Positions 10,401-20,584 of a stretch of 22,136 nucleotides of DNA are shown here, in pieces (the stretch's first letter is position 1; the number at the start of each line of letters is the position of its first letter). Location of the stretch: contig JAIPMN010012881.1 in the NCBI GenBank assembly GCA_020650975.1, positions 1 through 22,136 of the forward strand. The letters run 5' to 3'. Source of the stretch: Apostichopus californicus (Eukaryota > Echinodermata > Holothuroidea > Aspidochirotida > Stichopodidae). Both the position numbers and the translations under genes were made by a program. The notes below the pieces were generated by a model. That model was given only the letters and a program-made list of their open reading frames with translations. It was not told where the DNA came from and ran no database searches.

Positions 10401-10669
10401 ACAATATTATATAACTCTGACGCCAACGTCAGTATTTTATGGGAAATTTTGAAAATTCAGTATTAGGACTGTTTCCTTTATGTTCTCTTAACTACAGGCC
10501 AGGATTCGCAAAGTTGACGAAAGAAAAATTCTCGAAAAAAATCGCTCCATTATGAACAAATGTATTCTTCTTATCCAAACAATGAGACTAAAGGTTTACT
10601 GTGTAATGCTAGAGAAAAATTATAGGGATTTTTCGACTTTAAATTAAATGGTATCATTTTTCGTTCAAG

Positions 10670-12170
10670 AGCTCGGTGGGTGGCAAAATGGGAGAAGAAT
10701 ACGAGACATATTTTGAGTCTAGAAAACGTAACACAATTTCTAATGCTATTAATGAACTAATTACTGAAGATAATCACGTATTGAAAAATTCTGACGATAT
10801 TTTACTAGAGGCAGAGAACTTTCTTTATAATAAGAATTACAACATGTCTCCTTTATCAAGGTTGGAATTATCAACATTCCAATCTTACTAATGATCAGAG
10901 GTCTGCTTGCGAGGGTCTTTTGTCATTGCATGAATGCAGCAGCCAGGTGCTACTCTCTATGGCTAAACGCAAATCCCCCGGGTCCGATGGACTCCTTGTT
11001 GACTTTTATAACACGTTTTGGGATGGAATTAGGCATCTTGTAGTCGACTCATTTAATTATGCTTTCGATAGGAGCCATATGGCCGACGCACAGGGCAGGG
11101 CAGTAGTTTCATTGGTTCCCAAGCCTGGTAAGGATTTCAGATATCTTAATAACTGGCGCCCTATATAGCCCTTTTAAGCGCAGACTACAAATTACGTTGC
11201 AAAATGTATTGTTTCCGCATGAAAGCATTGTTAAATTGAATAATAAGTTACGAGCACACCGTTTTATGAAGGGTAGATTTATAAGTGAAAACCTATGGTT
11301 AATACAGGATGTTATCTCGTATTTTGAAGAGAAGTCCATACCTGGTGGTTTACTTTTCTTAGACTTTGAAGAGGCATTTGACTGACTGGACTGGAATTAT
11401 ATTCAGCATTCTTATTTTAATTTTGGTCCGCATTTTAAAACCTGGGTAACTGGTCTTTATAGTAATATCACCACCTGAGTCTCAAACAATGGATATTTGT
11501 CTAAATAGTTCAGGGTCTCTCGTGGTCTTCGTCAGGGTTGCCAATTAAGCGCATTATCTTTTCATTATTTGTACTGAGAGTCTTTGCTCTTTAATTAATT
11601 CTAAATCATTCGTTAATGGTATAACGCTTTCTAATGTTCCTCTCAAAATATCTCAGTATATGCGGATGGATACAGTTGTGTCTTTTCGTTTCTCTCTGAG
11701 GTGGATAATGTCCTCAATTTGTTTTAAAAGCTTCGGGGCTTAAAATCAGTCATGAAAAGATAATTCTTTCTTTGCTTGGCCCTCTGCTACAGCCTCGCCT
11801 CAAGTAATAATTCTATAAAGTATCTTGGGATTTGTCTTTCCCACCGTGAGGAAGACATTTTTCGTTTGAATTACCTTCCTGAGCTTTCCCGTATTAAAAA
11901 TCTTCTTCAACTGTGGTATTTGAAAGACCTCACTCCACTTGGTTAGATCATGATTATAAAAACATTTGCAGTTTCCCTACTTGTATATTTACTTACAGTA
12001 CTCCCCAACCCTCCTGTCCATTTTTTTAATTTTTATATAAAGACCTTAATAAGCTCTTTTATAAATTTATGTGGAACAAATAAAACAGATAAGGTAAAGA
12101 GATCTGTCCTTTGCAATGTAAATTTGATTGATCTCCATGACTTTGCTAACAGTTTAAAGACACGCTGAAT
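10670..12170 (+). pseudogene. LINE ORF2 reverse transcriptase remnant
   Basis: Recognisable reverse transcriptase pieces in order are SRKRNTISNAINEL (about 10711), KSPGSDGLLVDFYNTFW (10972-11022), SLVPKPGKDFRYLNNWRPI (11112-11168), GRFISENLWLIQDVISYF (11272-11325), LLFLDFEEAFD (palm motif A, 11353-11385) and GLRQGCQLSAL (11528-11560). The catalytic YADD motif is replaced by QYMRMDTVV near 11656-11682, so activity is lost even apart from the stops. SPGSDGL-FY-FW is typical of the L1 and Tx1 clades. Stops occur, for example, right after LNNWRPI and after EEAFD. Confidence 0.8.
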
Positions 12171-12779
12171 GAAAATGTACATTGACGATCATTTTAGACC
12201 TTGGAAAGTACTTTTCAATAATGCCTTACGCAAATATGACCGTGAAGTTCATTTTTTCTCGTAATTTTAACAAAGATCGTATCATTTCTTAATCCGTCAA
12301 GTACGTGATGCGTGGGCTCTTTTGAATTTCTCAGTGCCTGCATGGGATTTTGCTAGCCAGCTTGTATTAAATAACAGTTGCATTATAATTAATAATTGTA
12401 TTGTTTATTTTGATGATTTGAAAGAAATTAAGGTGTAGTATATTGGTGACTTTATTCATCGACGATGGACACATTTCGTTATAAAATTATTAATATTAAG
12501 CATAATATTCAAAAATTTCCTTTCACCTATTACTATGGCATCATTTCTTAAATATAGATGAACGCCTACTGTTGAAATTCTCTTTACAAATCAGAGCCAC
12601 ACATATTGTGTACAGATCTATTATTACGAATAACATTTCCCACCCAAGGACTATAAGTAAATGGGAGGAAAGATATCTATATCATGAGTTTAATTGGAAG
12701 TCTATTTTCATTACTCCGTTTACTATAGTCAGGGAGCTTAAGATTTAATATTTACAGTTTCTTTGGCTGCATAGAATTA

Positions 12780-13270
12780 TAGGCTCAAAGGATGATCTAT
12801 TCCGTCTTAAAGTAAATGACTCTCCTCCTTGTTCTTATAGTAACTCTGAAATTGAAAGTTTAGAGCACCTTTTCTATTTTTGTCCAGTGGTAAAAAAGTT
12901 TTGGGATGCAATATGCATGCACTAACTGTTTGATAGAAAAGTGCAATATAGATGAATTGATTGTAACCTTTGGTGATGTAGTTCAAATGAACAGTCCTTT
13001 TATAACTTCTTTGTTCTGCATGCAACGTACTTTATTTTAACATGTACAAACACGGTCGTGTTTCCCTATGCAACGACTTTCTATGTTAAGATTAAGTTCA
13101 TTTTTGAGGTAGAACTCTTCATTCTCACCAAGGTTAAGAAACTTGCAAATACAAAATCTTTCTTTAATTGCTTTTAATTTACGGCACTGTTGATCATTAT
13201 TATTGTATTCTTGTTCACTCATAAAGTTTTGATGTCTGTCTATGGAGCTTTTCATCACTACTAAGAGTAA
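12780..13270 (+). pseudogene. LINE ORF2 C-terminal remnant
   Basis: At 12849-12905 the plus strand reads EIESLEHLFYFCPVVKKFW, the conserved cysteine-histidine motif near the C-terminus of L1/Tx1 ORF2. The preceding CSYSNSE fits the first Cys of that motif. After a frame change, LHATYFI (about 13017) and FYVKIKFIFEVELFILTK (about 13080-13133) match the last conserved helix. The minus-strand frames over 12807-13375 are shadows of this block. Confidence 0.65.
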
Positions 13271-13392
13271 GTTGTAAGACTTCTTCATTGTAACTACATC
13301 ACTATATACTATTTTTATGTACATAAACAGTGTGGAAGTTTGTAAAGAAAGACATGAAACAAAAGTAATGACCAAAAATAATAATAATAAGG

Positions 13393-14621
13393 GAATATAA
13401 CTACATCTTCCGTCAATTAGGGATATATCTTATCTAATGAAGGTGGTAGAGCATGACTCTGATCTAATTATATGTGAATAAGTCGTGAATTTGTCTGAGT
13501 GACGTGAATTTAATATACCCAAATGCAAATCACAGCTTCGACATAGGTTCATGTTCAGCATATTACGTGTCTTATGTACAGAACTTAGACCGATAAAACA
13601 AACGTAAGAATTTTACGTCGGTGTCAAGAAGTTGGTGCGTTAATCTGTTTTACTGGTGATCCACATGTTACCTTTGTATATAGATTCAATTTTAAAATTA
13701 ACCTTTAAGTCGTCGGCACATTATCTCTTCTTTTATGTTCAATATCTGTTTCACTGGTCTTCTTTACAATTTCAGTTATCATAGAATATCCAGACGGCCA
13801 CACAATTTGTTCTAGTCCTCAGTGAGAATAACCCAGTTTACATTCACGTATCTTATACAGATTTTCTGTGATTTATTTCAGTGTGGTTAGTATATTAGGC
13901 TAAGGAAAATTACACTCACGGGAAGGGTGGCAAGACATTATTACGCACAACCTATGTAGGATTACGTGATTGGTAAAGGGGCAGAATAACCATAACTATA
14001 GGCATCTCAGATGGCGTAGATGAAGAAAAATGAACTTAATTATGTATGCAGGTGAAGCAGCTGTTGGATAATTAATGAGATTATAGAAAGGGTTTTCTTG
14101 TGTGATTAACATCATGGTCAGTTATGCGTAAAAACATCGTACTTTTGTTTATCTGTGCTAAGGAAATGTAAAATGAAATAACAAACTTTCCTTGCATCAC
14201 ACCCCTTCCCTCTCCTTTTGGGGGAGGGGAGGGGTGAGGTTGCCCCTGGGCCTCCTCTCGTGATGGCTGGTGCCCATTGTGATGAATGAGGTATGTGATA
14301 CTCCTCTGATAACCCTTTTTGCTGTTCAACATGTTGATAAATGCATACTATAATGACCATTGTAGATTGCAAGCAGGGGCGTACATACTAAGTGGGGTGG
14401 GAGGATGTTGGGGTGTCACACGCCAATGAAAATCGAAAGTGGGTTCGAGTCGATCCAAGATTGGAGCCGAATTCAGATTGGCCATAGGCCCAGCCCAGTG
14501 AACTTTAGAGTAATAACATCAACATGAATATAGAAAGAAATGAAATCATTCTCTCTGTTCTTCCTTACGTCTACATATCCCAGATCGAATAATATTACGC
14601 CAACAAAGTGCTACAGTTTGT
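13393..14621. other. Gene-free stretch with scattered repeat debris
   Basis: No exon was recognised. At 14198-14240 a C-rich run faces a G-rich run (CCCCTTCCCTCTCC and GGGGGAGGGGAGGGG), forming an imperfect hairpin. At about 14374-14400 GCAGGGGCGTACATACTAAG resembles the edge of a dispersed repeat. The minus-strand frames at 14081-14372 run through this low-complexity part and are not credible genes. Confidence 0.45.
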
Positions 14622-14955
14622 GGGTCTTCGCCCGGACCCCACCGGGGCTTTGTAATTTATTCCGCTGAAATTGGATTCCTGTTTAAAATGTGTTTCTGTG
14701 CTTTAAAATCGCCAAAAGACGGTACAAGAAATATCGCAATATGATAAATGTTCCGGGTTTGGCTCCTGGATCCCTACCAGGGCTTTGAAATATAATCCAG
14801 AGAATAATTCCTCTCTTTCACATTTTCTTAATATGCTTTAATCTCGCTACGACTGGACAAGAAATTTCTGAAACGGAGCAGGTTCCTGGGGTCTGAGATA
14901 TATTCCATAGAATTTGAGAGTAAATCCTCTTTCTGACATATATTCTTTGCTGTAA
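14622..14955 (+). repeat. Diverged 133-bp tandem repeat, about 2.5 copies
   Basis: Unit 1 starts GGGTCTTCGCCCGGACCCCA at 14622 and unit 2 starts GGGTTTGGCTCCTGGATCCC at 14755, 133 bases later. Shared blocks in the same order are CC-CC-CAGGGCTTTG, a TAAT/TATTCC block, TTCCTCTTT or GATTCCTGTTT, a GCTTTAATCTCGC or GCTTTAAAATCGCC block, and ACAAGAAAT. A third, partial unit starts near 14888 (TGGGGTCTGAGATATATTCC). Identity between units is only moderate, so the duplication is old. Confidence 0.65.
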
Positions 14956-15698
14956 CACTGCTGCAGCTACAGTGGGCTTTGTACCACTTCCGTAATCCCA
15001 TTCACTAAGAGAGTGCAGTGGTAATCATACAACAAATTGTCACTTTTGTTGGTTTCCTTGTCAAAACGCTCTGCCAGTAACTGAAGTTGGTCTACTCCCG
15101 CTTGAAAAATGGTAACTGCAGCGCGGGCCGAAGAATCTGTGTGAGGCGGTCTCCACGAATGGTCGGAGCCTGAACCGCAAGATGGCTGTTTTTATCTGTG
15201 CAATAATATAAGTCATCTAAGTTATTAGGACTTAAACATTTTCATTACCACGAGCAAAATTATATCCCTCCGTTTTTATGATATGAATTTTTCTATTTAT
15301 CACTATAATAGTTTTCTTCTGACATAATGCATTCAATGTGTTTTGTCTTGTCACAACTGTTGCGCCAAATTTGTCAATTGTGACTATATGCACGCAAGCA
15401 AATTTCCCCAGCAACTCTGTGATGAGGAGAAATAAACTATCCTGATGCAAAGGAAAGAGTAAGGCGGCATTTGCCTTCTACTCTTTGATTGGTGGAAACT
15501 GGTTCGGGTGAGCAATATTTCGCTTAGTCGTCTAATAATTAAATATGTAACCGAAAGGATGAAAAAAAGAATGTGAGATAACAAGAGATGTGTCTGGTCT
15601 AAACTGAGATGTTTGCTTTAATCCAATGTGAACGTTATTTATGGAAGTGCATATAAGGTACGGTAGATGATTATATCAGCTGTGATACTCCAGTTTGC
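14956..15698. other. Gene-free stretch upstream of receptor exon B
   Basis: No exon seen. The minus-strand frames at 15232-15584 resemble no family. The stretch presumably holds the distal promoter of the receptor exon at 15758, if that exon is a first exon. Confidence 0.45.
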
Positions 15699-15714
15699 TT
15701 TAAGACATATATAG
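15699..15714 (+). promoter_or_regulatory. Possible core promoter of receptor exon B (TTTAAGACA, ATATATAG)
   Basis: TTTAAGACA at 15699-15707 is shared with the sequence upstream of receptor exon A. It runs straight into a TATA-like ATATATAG at 15707-15714, 44 bases before the ATG. The ten bases before the ATG (AGAATCAAC) are also largely shared with exon A (TGAATCAAC). Confidence 0.35.
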
Positions 15715-15757
15715 AACTTGAAACCGTTAAAATATTGATTTCATGTGAAGAATCAAC

Positions 15758-16412
15758 ATGTATGCAATTCAAGTTTGCGTTGTGGTTCTTATGTTGATTT
15801 TGGGAACTACAGTGAGTACACAGACAGAAATACGTATAGCCTTACTTTTTGGTCGATTTGGGTCGCGATTGGATGTTTCACAATTTGAACCAGCAATAAA
15901 TATTGCACTTAATAAAGTTGCTGAACAGGTGGACAACGGAGAGTTTCTAAACTTCACATTTGCTAGGTATATTAGGGAAACGGTCCTGAACGGTCCAAAG
16001 ATAGGCGTTGGATTGGTAGCTGATTTAGTTGAAAACTATAGCATTCATATGGTTTTAGGACATCCCTCTGGTTCAGAAATGTACGGTATAGCTGACTTGG
16101 TCGCATACTGGAACATACCTGCTATTACTGGTGCCGCGATAACAGCTGAACTCGAGGATCGCACGCGTTTTACCACTTTCACGCGTACCTCTATGCGTGC
16201 TGAGGCTATAGGTGGCTTCATCGTTAACGTATTTCACGAATACGATTGGAAGTTATGCAGTGTCATCAACATAGATAGAGGAGTATTTTGGTCGATAGCT
16301 AGTGCCATTCTTGGTGTTCTAGACAGAGGAGATGTGATATCTGAAACCCTCTCCATTGACGAAGAACCAAATATAACTAACCTTCTCGAAGCAGCGCAGG
16401 TCAAGTCTCGAA
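15758..16412 (+). CDS. Receptor exon B: signal peptide and first lobe of an ANF_receptor domain
   Basis: This exon has exactly the length of exon A (218 codons plus one base) and ends at the same CGAA|GTAAGT donor (GT at 16413-16414), phase 1. By hand count about 24 of the roughly 200 residues from TTVSTQTEI onward differ from exon A, about 88% identity. The signal peptide core (residues 2-16) is largely different. The lobe-1 landmarks are all kept: EPAINIALNKVAEQV, NFT glycan site, EMYGIADLVAYWNIPAITG, LEDRTRFTTFTRTSMRAEA and the single mature cysteine in LCSV. Notable changes relative to A are charge-altering, for example K to E in VFHEYDW, G to R in IDRGVF and V to E in DEEPN. There are also about 20 silent differences. 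The intron after the donor does not match exon A's. Role and caveats are as for exon A. Confidence 0.82.
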
Positions 16413-17969
16413 GTAAGTACACAGCTTAATATGTAGTGTTAGCTACAAGATAACCATAGTCTGAACAATCAAATGAACAGTACCATCTATTATAGACAGA
16501 ATATATGTAATGGTCCCTAACGTTGATGACTCTATATGGAAACTTCAGGCAATAACATGTTTAAATGTGATGGCTTGTATTAAGTACGTAGTGATTACAA
16601 ATTTCTACACCACTCTTAGAACTTAAAAGAAAAAAACACTCTGTAATCACCAAATTCACGGTCTTGAATAACATGCTTGCCATAAATCAGAGAGACACGC
16701 TCATACGGAAAAGAAAACGATAAATATTCAACACTGTTTGTTGAAACACCCATCTCATTATCTGTTCCCTATCTCAAACTATGCATGTTGATCAAGTATA
16801 ACTTTTTTTGTAATCCAACTTCAAAATTAAAGACCATCCGTATATCTTATAAATGAGTTTTCACGCATAAAATCTGATAACCCAGTAATTCATTAACTAT
16901 AAGTAAACGAATTTAGATATTCAAGCCGGAAATACACAGGTGACCTTCAGTCTTATCGAGCCCTGATTCTGGCGAAAATTTAAATTTCGCATGTGTTGCG
17001 TTTCGGTCGTGTTAGCAATTACCGGCAAGAAAGATAGAGAAAAGAAAGAAAAGTCAAGAAAATCAACCTCTTTTCGTTTCAATATAATTTATCGTAGATA
17101 TTGAATCAAATGTCAACTGTTAATATATATTGCATCATACTCTTATGTTTGCCATAGTTGTTTATAACTATAAAGAGTTACATGAAACATGTCATACTTT
17201 TAAGCTCGTTATACCAGTTATATATCACACCTTATCATATACTGCATGGTTACAAGTATGAGAATGGTACAGGTCACAAAACGGCAAATCATTATGAGTT
17301 CTCAAGATAACATGTTATATGTAACCATGACGATGTTAATTCTAAGAAGGAGAGAGAGAAGAAGTGAACTCGAAAGTATGAATTACGGGTATGTTGTAGA
17401 CCAATCTGGGATCTTAATAGAGTATATGGTTTTTCACAAAGACGTAGCCACACGCAAATGGCTGAAAATGTTAATGTTTTGAGGAGTAGGACCTCGTCCT
17501 GCTCCTGTGTCCATCACCCTTTCCTCATGCCCTTCATGTGAAATTCGTCTCCGGCAGTACTTTTTCTTTAAAAAGTTTTATTTTATCAAAAGACCTCGGA
17601 ATTCTTACCCTTATACCTCCAGCCTTTATATAGGCTATGCTTCGTGTGTTTTAGTCTTGATTTGGAAGAGTTGCTTTTATTTTTAATTTGGCTGCTCTTT
17701 GGACTTATGGCGGACTTATGGAACACGGTGTCACTGTGCCTGTGTCTGACGAAAATAAGTAGTAAAAAATGGTTATCGAGATTATATATGCACTAGGACT
17801 TGTACTTTTATATGTATTTATTATAGACTTCAAGCTGTAAAATGCAAAGGTCCCACATTTCCACTGAGTATCAGGGGAATTAAATCTATTTTCCAACCAA
17901 TTGCCAGCGCAATTTTTCCTTCTCGAGATGTAAAATACTTATTTAGTATACGGTAGTAGAATAATAACC
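16413..17969. other. Stretch after receptor exon B; no second-lobe exon seen
   Basis: All frames are broken by stops at short intervals, and no ANF_receptor second-lobe motif or transmembrane segment was recognised. The plus frame at 17246-17482 resembles no family. At 17482-17506 there is an 11-bp hairpin with a 3-nt loop (AGGAGTAGGAC, CTC, GTCCTGCTCCT) containing one G-T pair. At about 16973-16992 a near-perfect inverted repeat reads GCGAAAATTTAAATTTCGC. Confidence 0.45.
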
Positions 17970-18041
17970 ATAACAGCGATAATAATAATCATAACAGCGA
18001 TAATAATAATCATAACAGCGATAATAATAATCATAACAGCG

Positions 18042-18127
<86 letters not shown>
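17970..18127. repeat. 21-bp repeat grading into a long (TAA)n microsatellite
   Basis: About four copies of CATAACAGCGATAATAATAAT (21 bp) start near 17970. They are followed from about 18040 to 18127 by nearly 30 uninterrupted TAA units. The last 21-bp unit merges directly into the trinucleotide tract, suggesting that the tract expanded from the ATAATAAT part of that unit. The minus strand gives a false poly-Tyr frame. Confidence 0.92.
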
Positions 18128-18940
18128 TTTTTTTATATAGGCGCATGTGTTATAAGTATTGTATCAAAGCAGACTTTTGGTAAAATTGATGATGTTAACA
18201 ATGCTTCTCTATAAAACATTTACATAGCAATGCAGTTCGCTAACCTGATAACCTTTACGAGTCAAGTTTCCATTCAAATAAACAAGGTAAATGTCCAAAT
18301 TTCTATATTGTTTTTAACATTTGATACTTATTTAAATGAGAAGAAAAACAAACAAACTATACAGCGATGCAATGTTAAGAACCGAATGGAACCATGTCTT
18401 ACTTGTTAACTACGCTTGTTGACTAACCTGGTATAAACAAGTCTATGATGGTATCCTGCTTAGATCACTCGTAATCGTCGTTCAGTACTTTGAAGGTAAT
18501 ACTTTCTGTTATAAGATTTAAAAAATACCATAATATGTATGTTCATCGCACTGACATCATCATATCAATTTAGTACACCATGATGTGTAGGCCTATAGTC
18601 TTCCTTTGGTACATCAACTTGTAAATTTAGAACACCATCTTATTATTTGAGTACAAAACCATTTGCTTTTAATGTATCATTGTTTAGGAGGGTAACATCT
18701 TCATAGCAATTAGTAAACCGATAATGTACTTTTAATGCATCATAGAGTTAAAGAGTAACATCTTCATAGCAATTAGTACACCGATAACGTACTTTAAATG
18801 CATCACAGAGATAAAGAGTAACCACATCTTCATAGCAATTAGTACACCGATAATGTACTTTAAATGCAACATAGGGGTTAAAGAGTAACATCTTCATAGC
18901 AATAAGTAAACCGATAATGTACTTTTAATGCATCATAAGG

Positions 18941-19258
18941 TCTTGTTTGAGACCAATTAACAACTTATGCCCTGGCCACACCAAAGTGTGCCCAATTCAA
19001 ACAAACCATCTTGGGGAACTTCAGTGCACCGCATCTACGTGTCCCCTAGGGGACACGTAGATGCAGCCACAAACAGGCACACGCAACTTTATTTACAAGT
19101 TCCATAGCAAGTCCCCATTTATACACCTGGGTGAAAAGAGGCAATGGAGATAAAGTGCCATTCCTAAGAACAAAACGTACTGATCTGGTCAGGACTCGAA
19201 CCTGCAAACCTTAGATCACAAGTCCACTGCTTTAACCACTTGACCACAACGCTTTCAT
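18941..19258 (-). mobile_element. tRNA-derived SINE
   Basis: On the minus strand, 19258 to 19187 folds as a tRNA-like head. An A box TGGTCAAGTGG (19246-19236) fits TRGYNNANNNG exactly, and a B box GGTTCGAGTCC (19202-19192) fits GGTTCGANTCC exactly, at internal-promoter spacing for RNA polymerase III. The body contains CTCTTTTCACCCAGGTGTAT followed by AAATGGGG, a phrase common in invertebrate tRNA-SINE bodies. It ends at about 18941 with GGTCTCAAACAAGA. It lies inside a minisatellite unit, so it is an insertion. Target-site duplications are not clear. A real tRNA gene is ruled out by the missing acceptor-stem pairing and the long body. Confidence 0.75.
19031..19064. repeat. Perfect 34-nt palindrome with no spacer
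   Basis: The left half GCATCTACGTGTCCCCT is followed at once by its exact reverse complement, centred on CCTAGG between 19047 and 19048. The symmetry breaks on both sides at the next base (C at 19030, A at 19065). It lies in the body of the SINE. Confidence 0.95.
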
Positions 19259-19335
19259 GGGGTTAAAGGTAACATCTTCATAGCAATTAGTACAACCACC
19301 ATGTACTAGTAATGCTTCGTAGGGTTATATGAAGG

Positions 19336-20584
19336 TAGAATATGAAAAGAAATGGAATATTGTACTATCATGGGGGTATCACAAACATTAATGGAAAGCA
19401 CCGTTTGACAATTATCATTTTAAATAAGAATGATTTCGCAATTTTTTATGACCTTTGCCAAATCACAACAACTGCAATAACCAAATGCATAAAAGCATTG
19501 AGTAGTTTATCATATATGAAGATCGGTAATGAACTGTCATAGTTACTGATTGTAGCTAAACTTTATTATCTGGCGGTGACTCATATATTTAATTATCGAA
19601 ATAGACGGAATCACGTCTCGTGTATGGAGCTACACCGCTTAATCGGTTATCAGCAATAAAACACCAGAATCCGAACTGCTCTGACCTCTATATATCTGTA
19701 CTTTTTAACACATTTTAATATTTAACCATAAGATAGCTGTGTCCACTAAATTAATTTTCATATGATGCAGGTCCTTAAAAAACAAAGTCATTAGTGTAAG
19801 TAGTACATCAATACCAATCACTCATATTTTGAGAAATAACCTTAAGAATGAAATCATCAATTAAGGGGGCTGAGTTAATCACACAGACAATTAGATCAGC
19901 TCATATATTCGAGAACTCGTATGGAAATATGTAAGATTATCATGGCCACAAATAACGTCTTTTGCAATGTACCGCAAAGTTGTAGAGAACAGTTAGTATT
20001 GAATATTTTCCGTAGATGGATGCTTTGTTTACAAGTTAAAAGTAGCATTGCATTTTGCAGAATAAACATTAATACTTAAGCTCATACCGAGGAGTTGTCA
20101 TCATCATAGCTTCAAACTTGCTTCTACCTGCTTGCATCTGCATGGATGACTAAGTGCGTTTATCGACACTCTTTTCTATTCACGAGTTTCAGAAGAAATA
20201 ATCAAATCGACATAAAAAATATTAGATAATGAAATTAAACGCGGAGAAAGGGTTACTTTCCGACGGTTATATACACTTGAATTTATAAACGGAGAAAACA
20301 CATATTAATGTACTTTATTCAAGAAAACTGTGTCACTCGGATTTCAAATTTCAATAGAATTTGTTTTTGGGCAGGTGTGTAGATTGCCAGATCACTGAAA
20401 ACTTGCTGACATTAAAAAACAAATCAATCGATTTGATGTATTACGATTATGTGGGTGTTTGCGAGTACACTCATTACATAAAACCTGGGATTTTACAGCT
20501 ATTGAAGGTATAGATAGTTTACAATCTTCCTACGTAGAGCTTAATCTTTGATCAACATTTGGTCAACAAAATCATACTTCAGCC
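19336..20584. other. Gene-free stretch upstream of receptor exon C
   Basis: No exon recognised. The 66-codon plus frame at 19342-19542 resembles no family. Close to the receptor ATG, CATACTTCAG ending at 20582 could be a splice acceptor for a 5' noncoding exon, and CTACGTAG is a short palindrome near 20530. TTTAAGACA, found before exons A and B, was not found here. Confidence 0.45.

Larger units (their letters stand above)
9480..13392 (+). mobile_element. Broken Tx1/L1-like non-LTR retrotransposon
   Basis: Four blocks appear in the order expected of an L1/Tx1-type LINE: ORF1 RNA-binding domain, part of the APE-type endonuclease, reverse transcriptase, and the C-terminal EHLF-CPVV-FW region. 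They are spread over at least three frames with many stops, so the copy is long dead. The 3' end is marked by (AAT)n, ACCAAAAATAATAATAATAA at 13373-13392, as expected for a LINE tail. The ORF1 block runs almost directly into the middle of the endonuclease, showing an internal deletion of roughly the first third of ORF2. Target-site duplications were not found by eye. Confidence 0.85.
18662..19335 (+). repeat. 63-bp minisatellite interrupted by a SINE
   Basis: Units begin TAACATCTTCATAGCAATTA at 18693, 18756, 18819 (with a short insertion) and 18886, spacings 63, 63 and 67. A partial unit precedes them. The unit continues with GTACACCGATAATGTACTTT, then TAATGCATCATAGGGTTAAA, then GAG. The fifth junction is broken after CATCATAAGG (18940), and the array resumes with GGTTAAAGGTAACATCTTCA at 19261. 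The roughly 315 bases between carry a tRNA-derived SINE. Confidence 0.88.

Noticed and set aside
13037-13375. 112-residue minus-strand frame
   Set aside because: It lies antisense to the C-terminal part of the Tx1/L1-like LINE ORF2, whose motifs read on the plus strand.
17943-18146. Minus-strand poly-Tyr frame
   Set aside because: It is produced by the (TAA)n microsatellite.
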